A DNA stretch of 33,466 nt from an uncultured Clostridia bacterium (GTDB lineage Bacteria; Bacillota; Clostridia; Christensenellales; DTU072): contig CALVZV010000011.1 in the NCBI GenBank assembly GCA_944372665.1, positions 1 to 33,466 on the forward strand. Direction: 5' to 3'. Under the pieces are notes generated by a model that saw nothing but the letters and a program-made list of their open reading frames with translations, searched no databases and had not been told where the DNA came from. The position numbers and the translations under genes were made by a program. The first letter of the stretch is position 1; every line of letters starts with the position of its first letter. Positions 7,962-16,293 of the stretch are shown here, piece by piece.

Positions 7962-9653
7962 ATGAAGACCCGCTGGTACAAAGACGCAGTATTTTATCAA
8001 ATATATCCCAGAAGTTTCTGCGATTCGAACGGCGACGGTATAGGCGATATACGCGGTATCATTTCCAAACTCGATTATCTTAAAGAACTGGGTGTGAACG
8101 CGGTATGGCTTTCGCCGGTATATAAGTCGCCCAACGACGACAACGGCTACGACATTTCCGATTACCGCGACATCAACCCCGAATTCGGAACGCTGGACGA
8201 CTGGAAAGAGATGATCGCCGGAATGCACGAACGCGGCATAAGACTGGTTATGGATCTGGTCGTCAACCACACCTCCGATGAACACGAATGGTTCAGACAG
8301 AGCCGTTCGTCAAAAGACAATCCCTACCGCGATTATTATATCTGGAGAAAGGGCAGAGGCAAAAACGGCAAAAAGCCTCCGAATAACTGGACGTCGCGTT
8401 TTACCGGAAAAGCTTGGGAATACGACGAAACCACGGGAGAATGGTATCTGCATCTGTTCAGCAAAAAACAGCCCGACCTTAACTGGGATAATCCAAAAGT
8501 CAGGCAGGAAGTCGCGGATATATGCAATTACTGGTTCGAACTCGGCGTGGACGGCTTCCGCTGCGACGTGATAACCTATATCAGCAAAGCCGAAGGGCTG
8601 CCGAACGGCAAATTCAATCCGATAATGTGCGGCGACGAGCATTTCGTGCTGGGACCGCATATCCACGAGTATCTTAAGGAGATAAACGAAAAAGCGTGGA
8701 GCCGCTATGACACCATGATAGTCGGCGAGGCGATAGGCTGCAAATACGTCAACGCTCCGGAACTTATCGGTGAGGACAGGAACGAGCTGGATTCCGCCAT
8801 CACGTTCGAGCTTATGGACGTCGACATGAAGATGAGCTTTTTCCCCGTCAAACTCAACCTTCCCAAATTCAAGGCGGTCCAGACGGGCTGGCAGTCGCTG
8901 CCCGAAAACTGCTGGAGCACGCTGTATTACGAAAACCACGATCAGCCCCGTTCGATAACGCGTTACGGCAACGGCTACGGATATTACCGCAACCAGCTGG
9001 GCAAGATGCTGGCGCTTTCGTATTTTATGCTGCGCGGCACTCCCTATGTCTATCAGGGACAGGAGATAGGCATGACCAACATAGCGCTTAAGGACGACGA
9101 GTACGTGGACATTATGGCTACCAGAGTGTTCACGCTGATCAAAAAATTCTTCCCGCCGCTTATGCCGATAGCGCGTTGGGCGATGGCAAAGCGCGCGCGC
9201 GACCACGCCAGGACTCCGATGCAGTGGGAGAACAAGACCGGCGCGGGATTTACCGACGGTACTCCGTGGATGAAGATAAACCCCAATCTCGGCGAGATCA
9301 ACGTCAAGACGGAACAATCAAATCCCAACTCCATTCTGAATTTCTACAAAAAGCTTATCGAGTTCAGGAAAGGCAACGAAATAATACGCGACGGATCATA
9401 TACGGAGTACTTCAACTCCAATAAGAGCGTGTACTGTTTTGTGCGCCAATTAGGTAGCCGAGGCTACATAACGATTTGTAATTTCAAAGAGAAGAAAGTC
9501 GTATTGAACGTAGACACGATCCCCGGAGCGCGCGGCGCCGGACTGGTCATGGGTTCGTGGGACACCCAGGACGCGGTGCTGGGAGATTCCATACTGCTCA
9601 AGCCGTACGAAGGAGTCGTATACGAATTCGGCTGTGACACTGCCGGTAATTAA
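7962..9653 (+). CDS. GH13 alpha-glucosidase (oligo-1,6-glucosidase type)
   Basis: A cytoplasmic glycoside hydrolase family 13 enzyme of 563 residues without a signal peptide. It opens with WYKDAVFYQIYPRSFCDSNG, as in oligo-1,6-glucosidases. Conserved regions: I, DLVVNHTSDEH (about 98-108); II, GFRCDVI with the nucleophile Asp near 204; III, IVGEAIG with the acid/base Glu near 255; IV, YYENHDQPR with the stabilising Asp near 327. Oligo-1,6-glucosidase, sucrase-isomaltase-like and trehalose-6-phosphate hydrolases share this layout, so specificity is open. An AAGGAG ribosome site lies ten bases after the preceding stop, making it the last gene of the operon. Confidence 0.93.
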   Translation: MKTRWYKDAVFYQIYPRSFCDSNGDGIGDIRGIISKLDYLKELGVNAVWLSPVYKSPNDDNGYDISDYRDINPEFGTLDDWKEMIAGMHERGIRLVMDLVVNHTSDEHEWFRQSRSSKDNPYRDYYIWRKGRGKNGKKPPNNWTSRFTGKAWEYDETTGEWYLHLFSKKQPDLNWDNPKVRQEVADICNYWFELGVDGFRCDVITYISKAEGLPNGKFNPIMCGDEHFVLGPHIHEYLKEINEKAWSRYDTMIVGEAIGCKYVNAPELIGEDRNELDSAITFELMDVDMKMSFFPVKLNLPKFKAVQTGWQSLPENCWSTLYYENHDQPRSITRYGNGYGYYRNQLGKMLALSYFMLRGTPYVYQGQEIGMTNIALKDDEYVDIMATRVFTLIKKFFPPLMPIARWAMAKRARDHARTPMQWENKTGAGFTDGTPWMKINPNLGEINVKTEQSNPNSILNFYKKLIEFRKGNEIIRDGSYTEYFNSNKSVYCFVRQLGSRGYITICNFKEKKVVLNVDTIPGARGAGLVMGSWDTQDAVLGDSILLKPYEGVVYEFGCDTAGN

Positions 9654-9673
9654 CGCTTTCGTTTAAAATACCG

Positions 9674-9702
9674 ACGCGCCCCCGGCACTTTCGGGGGCGC
9701 GT
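9674..9702 (+). other. Perfect 11-bp GC hairpin just upstream of rarA
   Basis: ACGCGCCCCCG and CGGGGGCGCGT flank a seven-base loop (GCACTTT). No T tract follows, so it is not a textbook intrinsic terminator. It ends nine bases before the rarA ATG, where a ribosome site would be expected. It could be the end signal of the sugar operon, an RNase or processing barrier, or a translational control element for rarA. Confidence 0.75.
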
Positions 9703-9711
9703 ATCGACGAT

Positions 9712-11040
9712 ATGGAAGAATACACTTTTTTTTCTAAAAACGAAGACCTGCCCCTCGCCGCCAGGATGCGTCCGGAAAATCTGGACGAGTATGCCGGGCA
9801 GAAACATCTGCTTGGCGAGGGGAAGGTATTGAGGCGTCTGATCGAGAACGACAAGATCGGTTCGATGATCTTTTGGGGTCCGCCGGGAGTGGGCAAGACC
9901 ACGCTTGCCCGTATCATAGCCCGTAAGACCAGGGCAGAGTTCATAGATTTTTCGGCTGTCACCAGCGGTATCAAGGAAATCAAACAGGTCATGGAATCCG
10001 CCGAGAAACGGCGCCGTTTCGGCGAAAAGACCATACTGTTCGTAGACGAGATCCACCGTTTCAACAAGGCGCAGCAGGACGCGTTCCTGCCCTATGTCGA
10101 AAAAGGGAGCATAATCCTGATCGGAGCAACTACCGAGAACCCGTCGTTCGAGGTCAACGGCGCGCTTTTGTCGCGCTGCAAGGTATTCGTGCTTCAGCCG
10201 CTGAAGTCGGATGAGATCGAGCAGCTTCTGCTGAGGGCGCTGGACGACGAAAGGGGCTTCGGGAAACAGCGTGTGGAAATAGGTCCCGACGAAATAAAAG
10301 CAATAGCCGAATTTGCCGACGGCGACGCCAGAGGCGCGCTGTCCACGCTGGAAATGGCGGTGCTCAACGGCGAATCCGACGGCGACGTCGTTCGCGTGAC
10401 GCGCGAGACGCTGTCGCAGTGCATATCCAGGAAATCGCTTTTGTACGACAAGGGCGGCGAGGAGCATTACAACGTCATTTCCGCGCTGCATAAATCCATG
10501 CGCAACTCCGACCCCGACGCCGCGGTCTACTGGCTTGCCAGGATGCTGGAGGCGGGGGAGGATCCGCTGTACATAGCCAGGCGGGTGACGCGGTTTGCTT
10601 CCGAGGACATAGGACTTGCCGATCCCAGGGCGTTGGAGATAGCCGTGGCGGCGTATCAGGCGTGTCATTTTATCGGAATGCCCGAATGCAGCGTGCATCT
10701 GACCGAAGCGGTGTTGTATATGGCTATGGCGCCCAAGTCGAACGCGGTGGACGTGGCGTACATGCGCGCCAGATCCGACGCTCTGAACACGACTGCGGAG
10801 CCGGTGCCGTTGGTCATAAGAAACGCTCCGACGTCGCTGATGAAAGAGCTGGGCTACGGTAAGGGCTATAAATTCGCCCACGATTTCGACGACAAGATAA
10901 CCGACATGCAATGTCTTCCCGATTCGCTGAAAGACCGCGTATACTATATCCCCGGCAACGAGGGAGTTGAACCCAAATTCGCCTCGAGGCTTGCTCAGAT
11001 CAGGGAGCTGAGGAAGAAAGCCGAAGCCGGAAACAAATAA
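9712..11040 (+). CDS. rarA: Replication-associated recombination protein A (MgsA/WRNIP1 family AAA+ ATPase)
   Basis: RarA is a clamp-loader-like AAA+ ATPase that acts at stalled replication forks. The 442-residue product has the N-terminal motif PLAARMRPENLDEYAGQKHL (about residues 14-33), Walker A GPPGVGKTTLA (about 57-67), Walker B with VDEIHRFNKAQQD (about 111-123) and sensor 1 GATTENPSFEV. The C-terminal half shows the tetramerisation domain sequence YWLARMLEAGEDPLYIARR and the motif APKSNAV. The start is supported by the family N-terminus but has no visible Shine-Dalgarno sequence. A strong hairpin ends nine bases upstream instead. The gene stands between the sugar operon and the ABC exporter promoter. 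Confidence 0.94.
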   Translation: MEEYTFFSKNEDLPLAARMRPENLDEYAGQKHLLGEGKVLRRLIENDKIGSMIFWGPPGVGKTTLARIIARKTRAEFIDFSAVTSGIKEIKQVMESAEKRRRFGEKTILFVDEIHRFNKAQQDAFLPYVEKGSIILIGATTENPSFEVNGALLSRCKVFVLQPLKSDEIEQLLLRALDDERGFGKQRVEIGPDEIKAIAEFADGDARGALSTLEMAVLNGESDGDVVRVTRETLSQCISRKSLLYDKGGEEHYNVISALHKSMRNSDPDAAVYWLARMLEAGEDPLYIARRVTRFASEDIGLADPRALEIAVAAYQACHFIGMPECSVHLTEAVLYMAMAPKSNAVDVAYMRARSDALNTTAEPVPLVIRNAPTSLMKELGYGKGYKFAHDFDDKITDMQCLPDSLKDRVYYIPGNEGVEPKFASRLAQIRELRKKAEAGNK

Positions 11041-11096
11041 GTTCACATACGTGCAAGCGCGCATGCGAATTATCCGACGGATATATTCCGTACTTA

Positions 11097-11125
11097 TTGA
11101 CTATTTCGCGCGGCTGTGTTAAGAT
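11097..11125 (+). promoter_or_regulatory. Sigma-A promoter of the ABC exporter operon
   Basis: TTGACT (11097-11102), a 17-base spacer and TAAGAT (11120-11125). The leader of about 30 bases holds GGCAGGAG before the ATG at 11164. Confidence 0.75.
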
Positions 11126-11163
11126 AGATTATAAATATTATTTAGTGGCAGGAGAAAAACGGT

Positions 11164-14100
11164 ATGTTTCGTCTTTTCCGCAATTTAAAGCCGATGGCGT
11201 GGGTTTTCGTCGCCATTGTACTGCTTGTTACGGGGCAGGCCGTTGCGGAATTGTATCTCCCGGAAAAAATGTCCGAAATCATAGACGACGGCATTTATAT
11301 CGATTACGAACCCCTTTATAAATACGAGGAAATGGAAAGACCTTCGTCGCTTGCGGCGGTGGAGTCCGACGCTACGCTCAAGGGGTACGACGAGGATACT
11401 ATTCCCGTGTTCGAGATGGTGGACGGGTTTACCACCTACGATCTTGCCGACGCCATCGAAGAAGAAGAGGGCGACGACATCATCATCGATTTCGTTTTCC
11501 GCGATATCCCGGTCAAGGATTCCAAGGAATTGTTCGACAACGTGCTCACGCCGTTTCTGGAGGGGCTGGAAATATATCAGCGTCAGGCTTTCGAGTGGCG
11601 CGACGCCAACATCCCCGAAGCCGAGTGGGAGGAATGGACTCCCGACTTCAACGGCGAATATTTTACCGACGATGAGCGCGCCGAAATATCCGACGTTATC
11701 AATATTTTACTGGTATTCGAGTACGATTATAACAATAGCGGAATAGCAGTCGATACCGAAAATCCCATTTCCATAAAAATCAACGACGGAGACATCGCCG
11801 TCAACGATCTGCTGAACCAGGATCCGCGCGACGAAGAATCCGACGCCATGGCGTCCGATTCCAACCGCAGGATACTGACGGCGTGCGTCAGCAGGATGAA
11901 GCACTCCGTTTACGGCAATCTCATGCCCATCCCGATAGATAAAGACGGCAACCGCATAGCCACCGACGAATTCGGTCAGGCGCTGGATCCCACGAAACTT
12001 ATTTACGTTTACTCCGACAAGGACGGCAACGAAGTTTATTCCGCCGAAGATTCATATACGGGACGTCCCGACGCGATGCCCGACTACGAGGTCATCATCT
12101 GCAACAACGTGCTTTCCTACGCTTACAAGTACGTGGGCGAAAAATGGGTGGAAACCAAGCGCGGAATGTCCGACGACGACGCGCGCGAAATGGCGCGCCG
12201 GTACAACGCAGATATCCTGACGGACGCGCTGATAACCAATAACAAGCATTACGACGAGTTCACCTCCGAGGAGATTAATTCGATACGCACGTCGATAAAC
12301 AACCTCGTCATATTCTATTCCGAATCCGACGATATGGTATACCTCAGCCACCTTTTGAGGTACCAGAACAAGCGTGCTTCGCGCATCATCAAGGAGCTGG
12401 AAAACTACATAACCTCATCCGTGGACGAGAACGGCAACACCGTCTATTCCGCTCCCATGCGTGACGGCGGGACTTTCGTTTCGGAGTGGAGGAGGTTCTG
12501 GGCAAGGATAGGCAATTATCTGACGTTGTCCGCGACCGGCAGCTCCCAGCAGGAATTCGAGGAGGAATTCGAAAACGATACCGTGGCGCGTTACGGCTCC
12601 GCGGTGGTGCAGTTCAAAACGTACAAGGACATGATGCTGCCCGACGGAAAGACCACGCAGACCGACGACATGACGTTTATACTGAAGCGCGGCGGTCTGA
12701 TGCTGCTGCTTACTGTGGGCGCCTGTGCGGCAGCCATACTCGCCGCCATGTTCTCCAGCCGTCTTGCGGCTAATTTCTCGGCAATCATCCGCAGCAAGGT
12801 GTTCGGCAAGGTCGAGACCTTCTCGCTTGCGGAATTCGACGATTTCTCCACCGCCAGCCTTATAACGCGTTCCACCAACGACGTTAACCAGATCCAGCAG
12901 GTGTTCCTGCTTATTCTCAGGACCGGGCTTATCGCGCCGATCACGCTTATCGGCGGCTTTATAATGTCGGCGGAAAAGTCGTTCTATATGACCAGCGTAT
13001 TGTTCTACGACATACCGATACTGGTCATCGCGTCCGTCGTGGCTGCCAAGGTCGTGTACCCGCTGTTCCAAGTCATACAGAACAAGGTCGACAGACTGAC
13101 CCTCATCACCAGAGAAGGACTGACGGGTATCCGCGTCGTCAGGGCGTTCAACAAACAGCAGTCCGAAAACGAGCGTTTCAGCAAAGTCAACAACAGCTTG
13201 ACCAAGACTGCCATCACGGTCAACAAATGGTGCGCGGTGCTTGCTCCGCTGATCTCGGTCGTAATGAACTGTTCCATGGTGGGCGTGGTGTGGCGCGCCA
13301 GCCAGCAGGTGGCGGGAGTCGTCGATTCCGGAGAGATCAACGTCGGCGACATGATGGCGGTCATACAGTACATGACCCAGATAATGCTGGCGTTGGTCAT
13401 GCTTGCCACGGTGTTCGTGATGTTCCCGAGGGCAACGGCGTCCGCAAAACGTATTCTGGAAGTTCTGGATACCTCAAACAAGATTAAGGATCCCGAAAAT
13501 CCGGACCGCAACTATACGGAGTCGGGTACCGTAAGGTTCAGGCACGTCTATTTCAAGTTCTCACCCGAAGCCGAGCATTACATACTTAACGACATCGATT
13601 TCGTTGCGGAAAAGGGTAAAGTTACCGCCATCGTGGGCGGCACGGGCTCCGGTAAATCCGCCATTATAAATCTGATACCGCATTTTTACGACGTGCAGAA
13701 GGGCGAAATACTCTTTGACGGCGTCAACGTAAAAGATTACGTCCAGTCCGAGCTGCGCGATAAGATGGGCTTCGTGCCACAGCGTTCGGTACTGATGAGC
13801 GGCACGATCCGTTCCAATCTTCAATACGGCAAGCCCGACGCAACCGACGAGGATTGCTGGGAAGCGCTGAGAATAGCGCAGTCCGATGCTTTCGTGCGCG
13901 AAAAGGAGGGAGGACTCGACGCCAAGGTGGAACAGGGCGGCGGCAACTTCTCGGGCGGTCAGAGGCAAAGACTGGCTATTGCCAGGGCTATCATCAGAAA
14001 GCCGGAACTTCTGGTATTCGACGATTCGTTCTCGGCGTTGGATTTCCGTACCGATAAAAATCTGAGAACGGCTTTGAAAGAGATAACCAGGGAATCCGCC

Positions 14101-14271
14101 ACGATAATAGTGGCGCAGCGTATAGGTACCATAATGGACGCGGACAACATCATCGTAATGGACGCGGGAAATATCGTCGGTCAGGGCAAGCATCAGGATC
14201 TGATACGTAACTGCAAACTGTACCGCGATATAGCGCTTTCGCAAATGAGCGAGGAGGAACTCGGGCTATGA
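11164..14271 (+). CDS. ABC exporter half with large extracellular insertion (degenerate ATPase subunit)
   Basis: A type IV ABC exporter subunit of 1035 residues; relatives are near 580. TM1 (about 12-30) is followed by YLPEKMSEIIDDGIY, as in LmrC/EfrA-like transporters. Then comes an extra acidic region of about 460 residues (about 48-505) before TM2 (about 510-535), in the loop expected outside the cell. The remaining membrane helices and a C-terminal nucleotide-binding domain follow: Walker A GGTGSGKSA (about 824), Q-loop FVPQ, signature NFSGGQRQR and Walker B VFDDSFSALD. The catalytic Glu is replaced by Asp and the H-loop His by Gln (IIVAQR), so this subunit supplies the degenerate site of a heterodimer with the next gene. 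A ribosome site AGGAG is present. Substrate unknown. Confidence 0.93.
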   Translation: MFRLFRNLKPMAWVFVAIVLLVTGQAVAELYLPEKMSEIIDDGIYIDYEPLYKYEEMERPSSLAAVESDATLKGYDEDTIPVFEMVDGFTTYDLADAIEEEEGDDIIIDFVFRDIPVKDSKELFDNVLTPFLEGLEIYQRQAFEWRDANIPEAEWEEWTPDFNGEYFTDDERAEISDVINILLVFEYDYNNSGIAVDTENPISIKINDGDIAVNDLLNQDPRDEESDAMASDSNRRILTACVSRMKHSVYGNLMPIPIDKDGNRIATDEFGQALDPTKLIYVYSDKDGNEVYSAEDSYTGRPDAMPDYEVIICNNVLSYAYKYVGEKWVETKRGMSDDDAREMARRYNADILTDALITNNKHYDEFTSEEINSIRTSINNLVIFYSESDDMVYLSHLLRYQNKRASRIIKELENYITSSVDENGNTVYSAPMRDGGTFVSEWRRFWARIGNYLTLSATGSSQQEFEEEFENDTVARYGSAVVQFKTYKDMMLPDGKTTQTDDMTFILKRGGLMLLLTVGACAAAILAAMFSSRLAANFSAIIRSKVFGKVETFSLAEFDDFSTASLITRSTNDVNQIQQVFLLILRTGLIAPITLIGGFIMSAEKSFYMTSVLFYDIPILVIASVVAAKVVYPLFQVIQNKVDRLTLITREGLTGIRVVRAFNKQQSENERFSKVNNSLTKTAITVNKWCAVLAPLISVVMNCSMVGVVWRASQQVAGVVDSGEINVGDMMAVIQYMTQIMLALVMLATVFVMFPRATASAKRILEVLDTSNKIKDPENPDRNYTESGTVRFRHVYFKFSPEAEHYILNDIDFVAEKGKVTAIVGGTGSGKSAIINLIPHFYDVQKGEILFDGVNVKDYVQSELRDKMGFVPQRSVLMSGTIRSNLQYGKPDATDEDCWEALRIAQSDAFVREKEGGLDAKVEQGGGNFSGGQRQRLAIARAIIRKPELLVFDDSFSALDFRTDKNLRTALKEITRESATIIVAQRIGTIMDADNIIVMDAGNIVGQGKHQDLIRNCKLYRDIALSQMSEEELGL

Positions 14272-16214
14272 ACGAAAACGAAAACAACGGCCTCGTCCAA
14301 CGCGAACAACAGCAAAGCTCCGGGCTGGATTTAGGGCGCGCCCTGGGAGTGGGCGGTCCCGAGATCAAAGAGGTCGACAAAGCCGAAAACTTCCGCGCTA
14401 CCGTAGTCAGGCTCATTAAATATCTGAAGCCGCAGTATCCGATGCTTATCGCGATGATCCTTATCGCCGGGATAGGCGCATGGTTTGCCATCTGGGTGCC
14501 CGACATCATGAAGAAGGTCACCAACTGTCTTGCGGACAGTATAGAATATTTTATCGATATCGGCAGGCCCCCGGACGGCAACAACCAGCTGTATTCGTAT
14601 ATAGCGCCCATATTGCTTACCTGCGGCGCGCTGTACGTTCTGAATGCGCTGTTCCAGTTCACCAGCGGTCTGATCGCCGCCTCGATGAGCCAGCGCGTCG
14701 TCAGACGCATGCGTAACGACGTCAAGCAAAAGCTCGACAAGGTGCCGCTGTCATATTTCGACGCCACTCCTACGGGCGACGTGATAGCGCGTTTCACCAT
14801 CGATATCGAAATGATCTCGCTGACCCTGCAGGACAGCATCAACCAGATCATAACCGGCGTCACTACGGTCATCGGCGTATTTATAATGATGGTGAGAATA
14901 GACTGGCTGCTGTCCATAATCGCGCTGGTGAGTCTGCCTATGCTGATAGTCGTGTCGGCGGTGATCGTCAAAAAGTCGCAGAAGGAATTTGCCAGGCAGC
15001 AGGAACGCATCGGCGTATTGAACGGGCATATCGAGGAAATGTATACCGCGCATCACGTCGTCAAGCTGTACAACCACGAAAAGGAAAGCATCGAGACCTA
15101 CGAGAAGATCAACAAAGAGCTTAAAAAAGCCACCAGGCGCTCGCAGTTCCTCGCAAGCATAATTCTGCCCAGCATAAAATTCATAGACAACCTCTGTTAT
15201 GTGGGTATCTGCGTGGGCGGCGGTCTCAGAGCGGGCGGCGGTCTAATAACGATAGGCGACATCCAGGCGCTGTTGTCCTATACCAGACAGTTCGCGCAGC
15301 CCATCGAGAACATCTCCAACATAGCCAACACCATCCAGTCCTCGATCGCCGCGGCAGAACGCGTATTCCAGGTATTCGACCTCGAAGAAATGAGCGAGGA
15401 AGGCAGCCGTTCTATATCGGTAAGCGAGTGTGAAGGCAGAGTGGACATCGAGCACGTGGCGTTCTCCTACGACAAGGACAAACCGCTGATAACCGATCTG
15501 TCACTGCACGTAAACGCCGGCGAATCGATAGCCATAGTAGGGCCTACGGGTGCCGGAAAGACGACTTTGGTGAATTTGCTGATGAGATTCTACGATATCG
15601 ACAAGGGAAGGATACTGATAGACGGCGTCGATATCACGGAATATTCCAGGAACGATCTGAGGTCGCTGTACGGCATGGTGCTGCAGGATACGTGGCTGTT
15701 TAACGGCACTGTTGCAGACAATATCGCCTACGGCAATCCCGGGGCGACGCGCGAGGAAATTATAGAAGCCGCCAAAGAGGCGCACGCCGACCAATTCATA
15801 GTCACGATGGAGAACGGCTACGACACTGTCCTGAAAGAGGGCGCCACCAACATCAGCGCGGGACAGCGGCAGCTGCTTACGATAGCGCGCGCGATCCTCA
15901 AAAAACCGCGCATCATAATCCTGGACGAAGCGACCAGCTCCGTAGATACCAGAACCGAAAAATACGTTCAGAGCGCCATGCTGGCGATGATGAAGGACAA
16001 AACGAGCTTCGTTATCGCGCACAGACTGTCCACCATCAAGCACGCGGCGGTCATACTCGTCATGAACCACGGCGACGTCGTGGAGCAGGGCAATCACGAA
16101 ACGCTGATGGCGAAGAAAGGTTTCTATTACGAATTATACAACGCGCAGTTCGCCGGCGTGTCCGACGAGAACCGCGACGACGATACCGCCGAAAGCCGTT
16201 TCAGACAAACCTGA
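14268..16214 (+). CDS. ABC exporter half, catalytic ATPase subunit
   Basis: The partner of the preceding subunit, 648 residues, starting in the overlapping ATGA. A hydrophilic N-terminal tail of about 50 residues precedes six membrane segments, the first near residue 65. The nucleotide-binding domain has Walker A GPTGAGKTTL (about 425), Q-loop MVLQD, signature NISAGQRQL (about 528), Walker B IIILDEATSSVD (about 550) and H-loop VIAHRLST (about 584). The catalytic Glu and His are intact but the signature is altered (ISAGQ for LSGGQ). That is the complement expected for a TM287/288-type heterodimer with one active and one degenerate site. A normal short loop joins TM1 and TM2, so only the first subunit has the big insertion. 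Confidence 0.95.
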   Translation: MNENENNGLVQREQQQSSGLDLGRALGVGGPEIKEVDKAENFRATVVRLIKYLKPQYPMLIAMILIAGIGAWFAIWVPDIMKKVTNCLADSIEYFIDIGRPPDGNNQLYSYIAPILLTCGALYVLNALFQFTSGLIAASMSQRVVRRMRNDVKQKLDKVPLSYFDATPTGDVIARFTIDIEMISLTLQDSINQIITGVTTVIGVFIMMVRIDWLLSIIALVSLPMLIVVSAVIVKKSQKEFARQQERIGVLNGHIEEMYTAHHVVKLYNHEKESIETYEKINKELKKATRRSQFLASIILPSIKFIDNLCYVGICVGGGLRAGGGLITIGDIQALLSYTRQFAQPIENISNIANTIQSSIAAAERVFQVFDLEEMSEEGSRSISVSECEGRVDIEHVAFSYDKDKPLITDLSLHVNAGESIAIVGPTGAGKTTLVNLLMRFYDIDKGRILIDGVDITEYSRNDLRSLYGMVLQDTWLFNGTVADNIAYGNPGATREEIIEAAKEAHADQFIVTMENGYDTVLKEGATNISAGQRQLLTIARAILKKPRIIILDEATSSVDTRTEKYVQSAMLAMMKDKTSFVIAHRLSTIKHAAVILVMNHGDVVEQGNHETLMAKKGFYYELYNAQFAGVSDENRDDDTAESRFRQT

Positions 16215-16233
16215 TCGAATGCCGCCGTTAAGG

Positions 16234-16262
16234 TTGCTTTCGGACAGGCGTTATGATACAAT
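16234..16262 (+). promoter_or_regulatory. Sigma-A promoter of the PRPP synthase gene
   Basis: TTGCTT (16234-16239), a 17-base spacer and TACAAT (16257-16262). A CGGAGG ribosome site precedes the ATG at 16294. It starts a new unit 20 bases after the ABC operon stop. Confidence 0.7.
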
Positions 16263-16293
16263 TCAGACAAACTCGGGATAACTCGGAGGAAAC

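Noticed and set aside
8310..9317. A 335-codon antisense frame within the GH13 gene, and similar ones inside fba and the ABC genes
   Set aside because: The plus-strand products have complete catalytic motifs; the antisense translations do not resemble proteins.
9598..11064. A 488-codon open frame on the minus strand covering rarA
   Set aside because: Same reason: it is the antisense shadow of a gene with full AAA+ motifs. No ribosome site or promoter was found for it.
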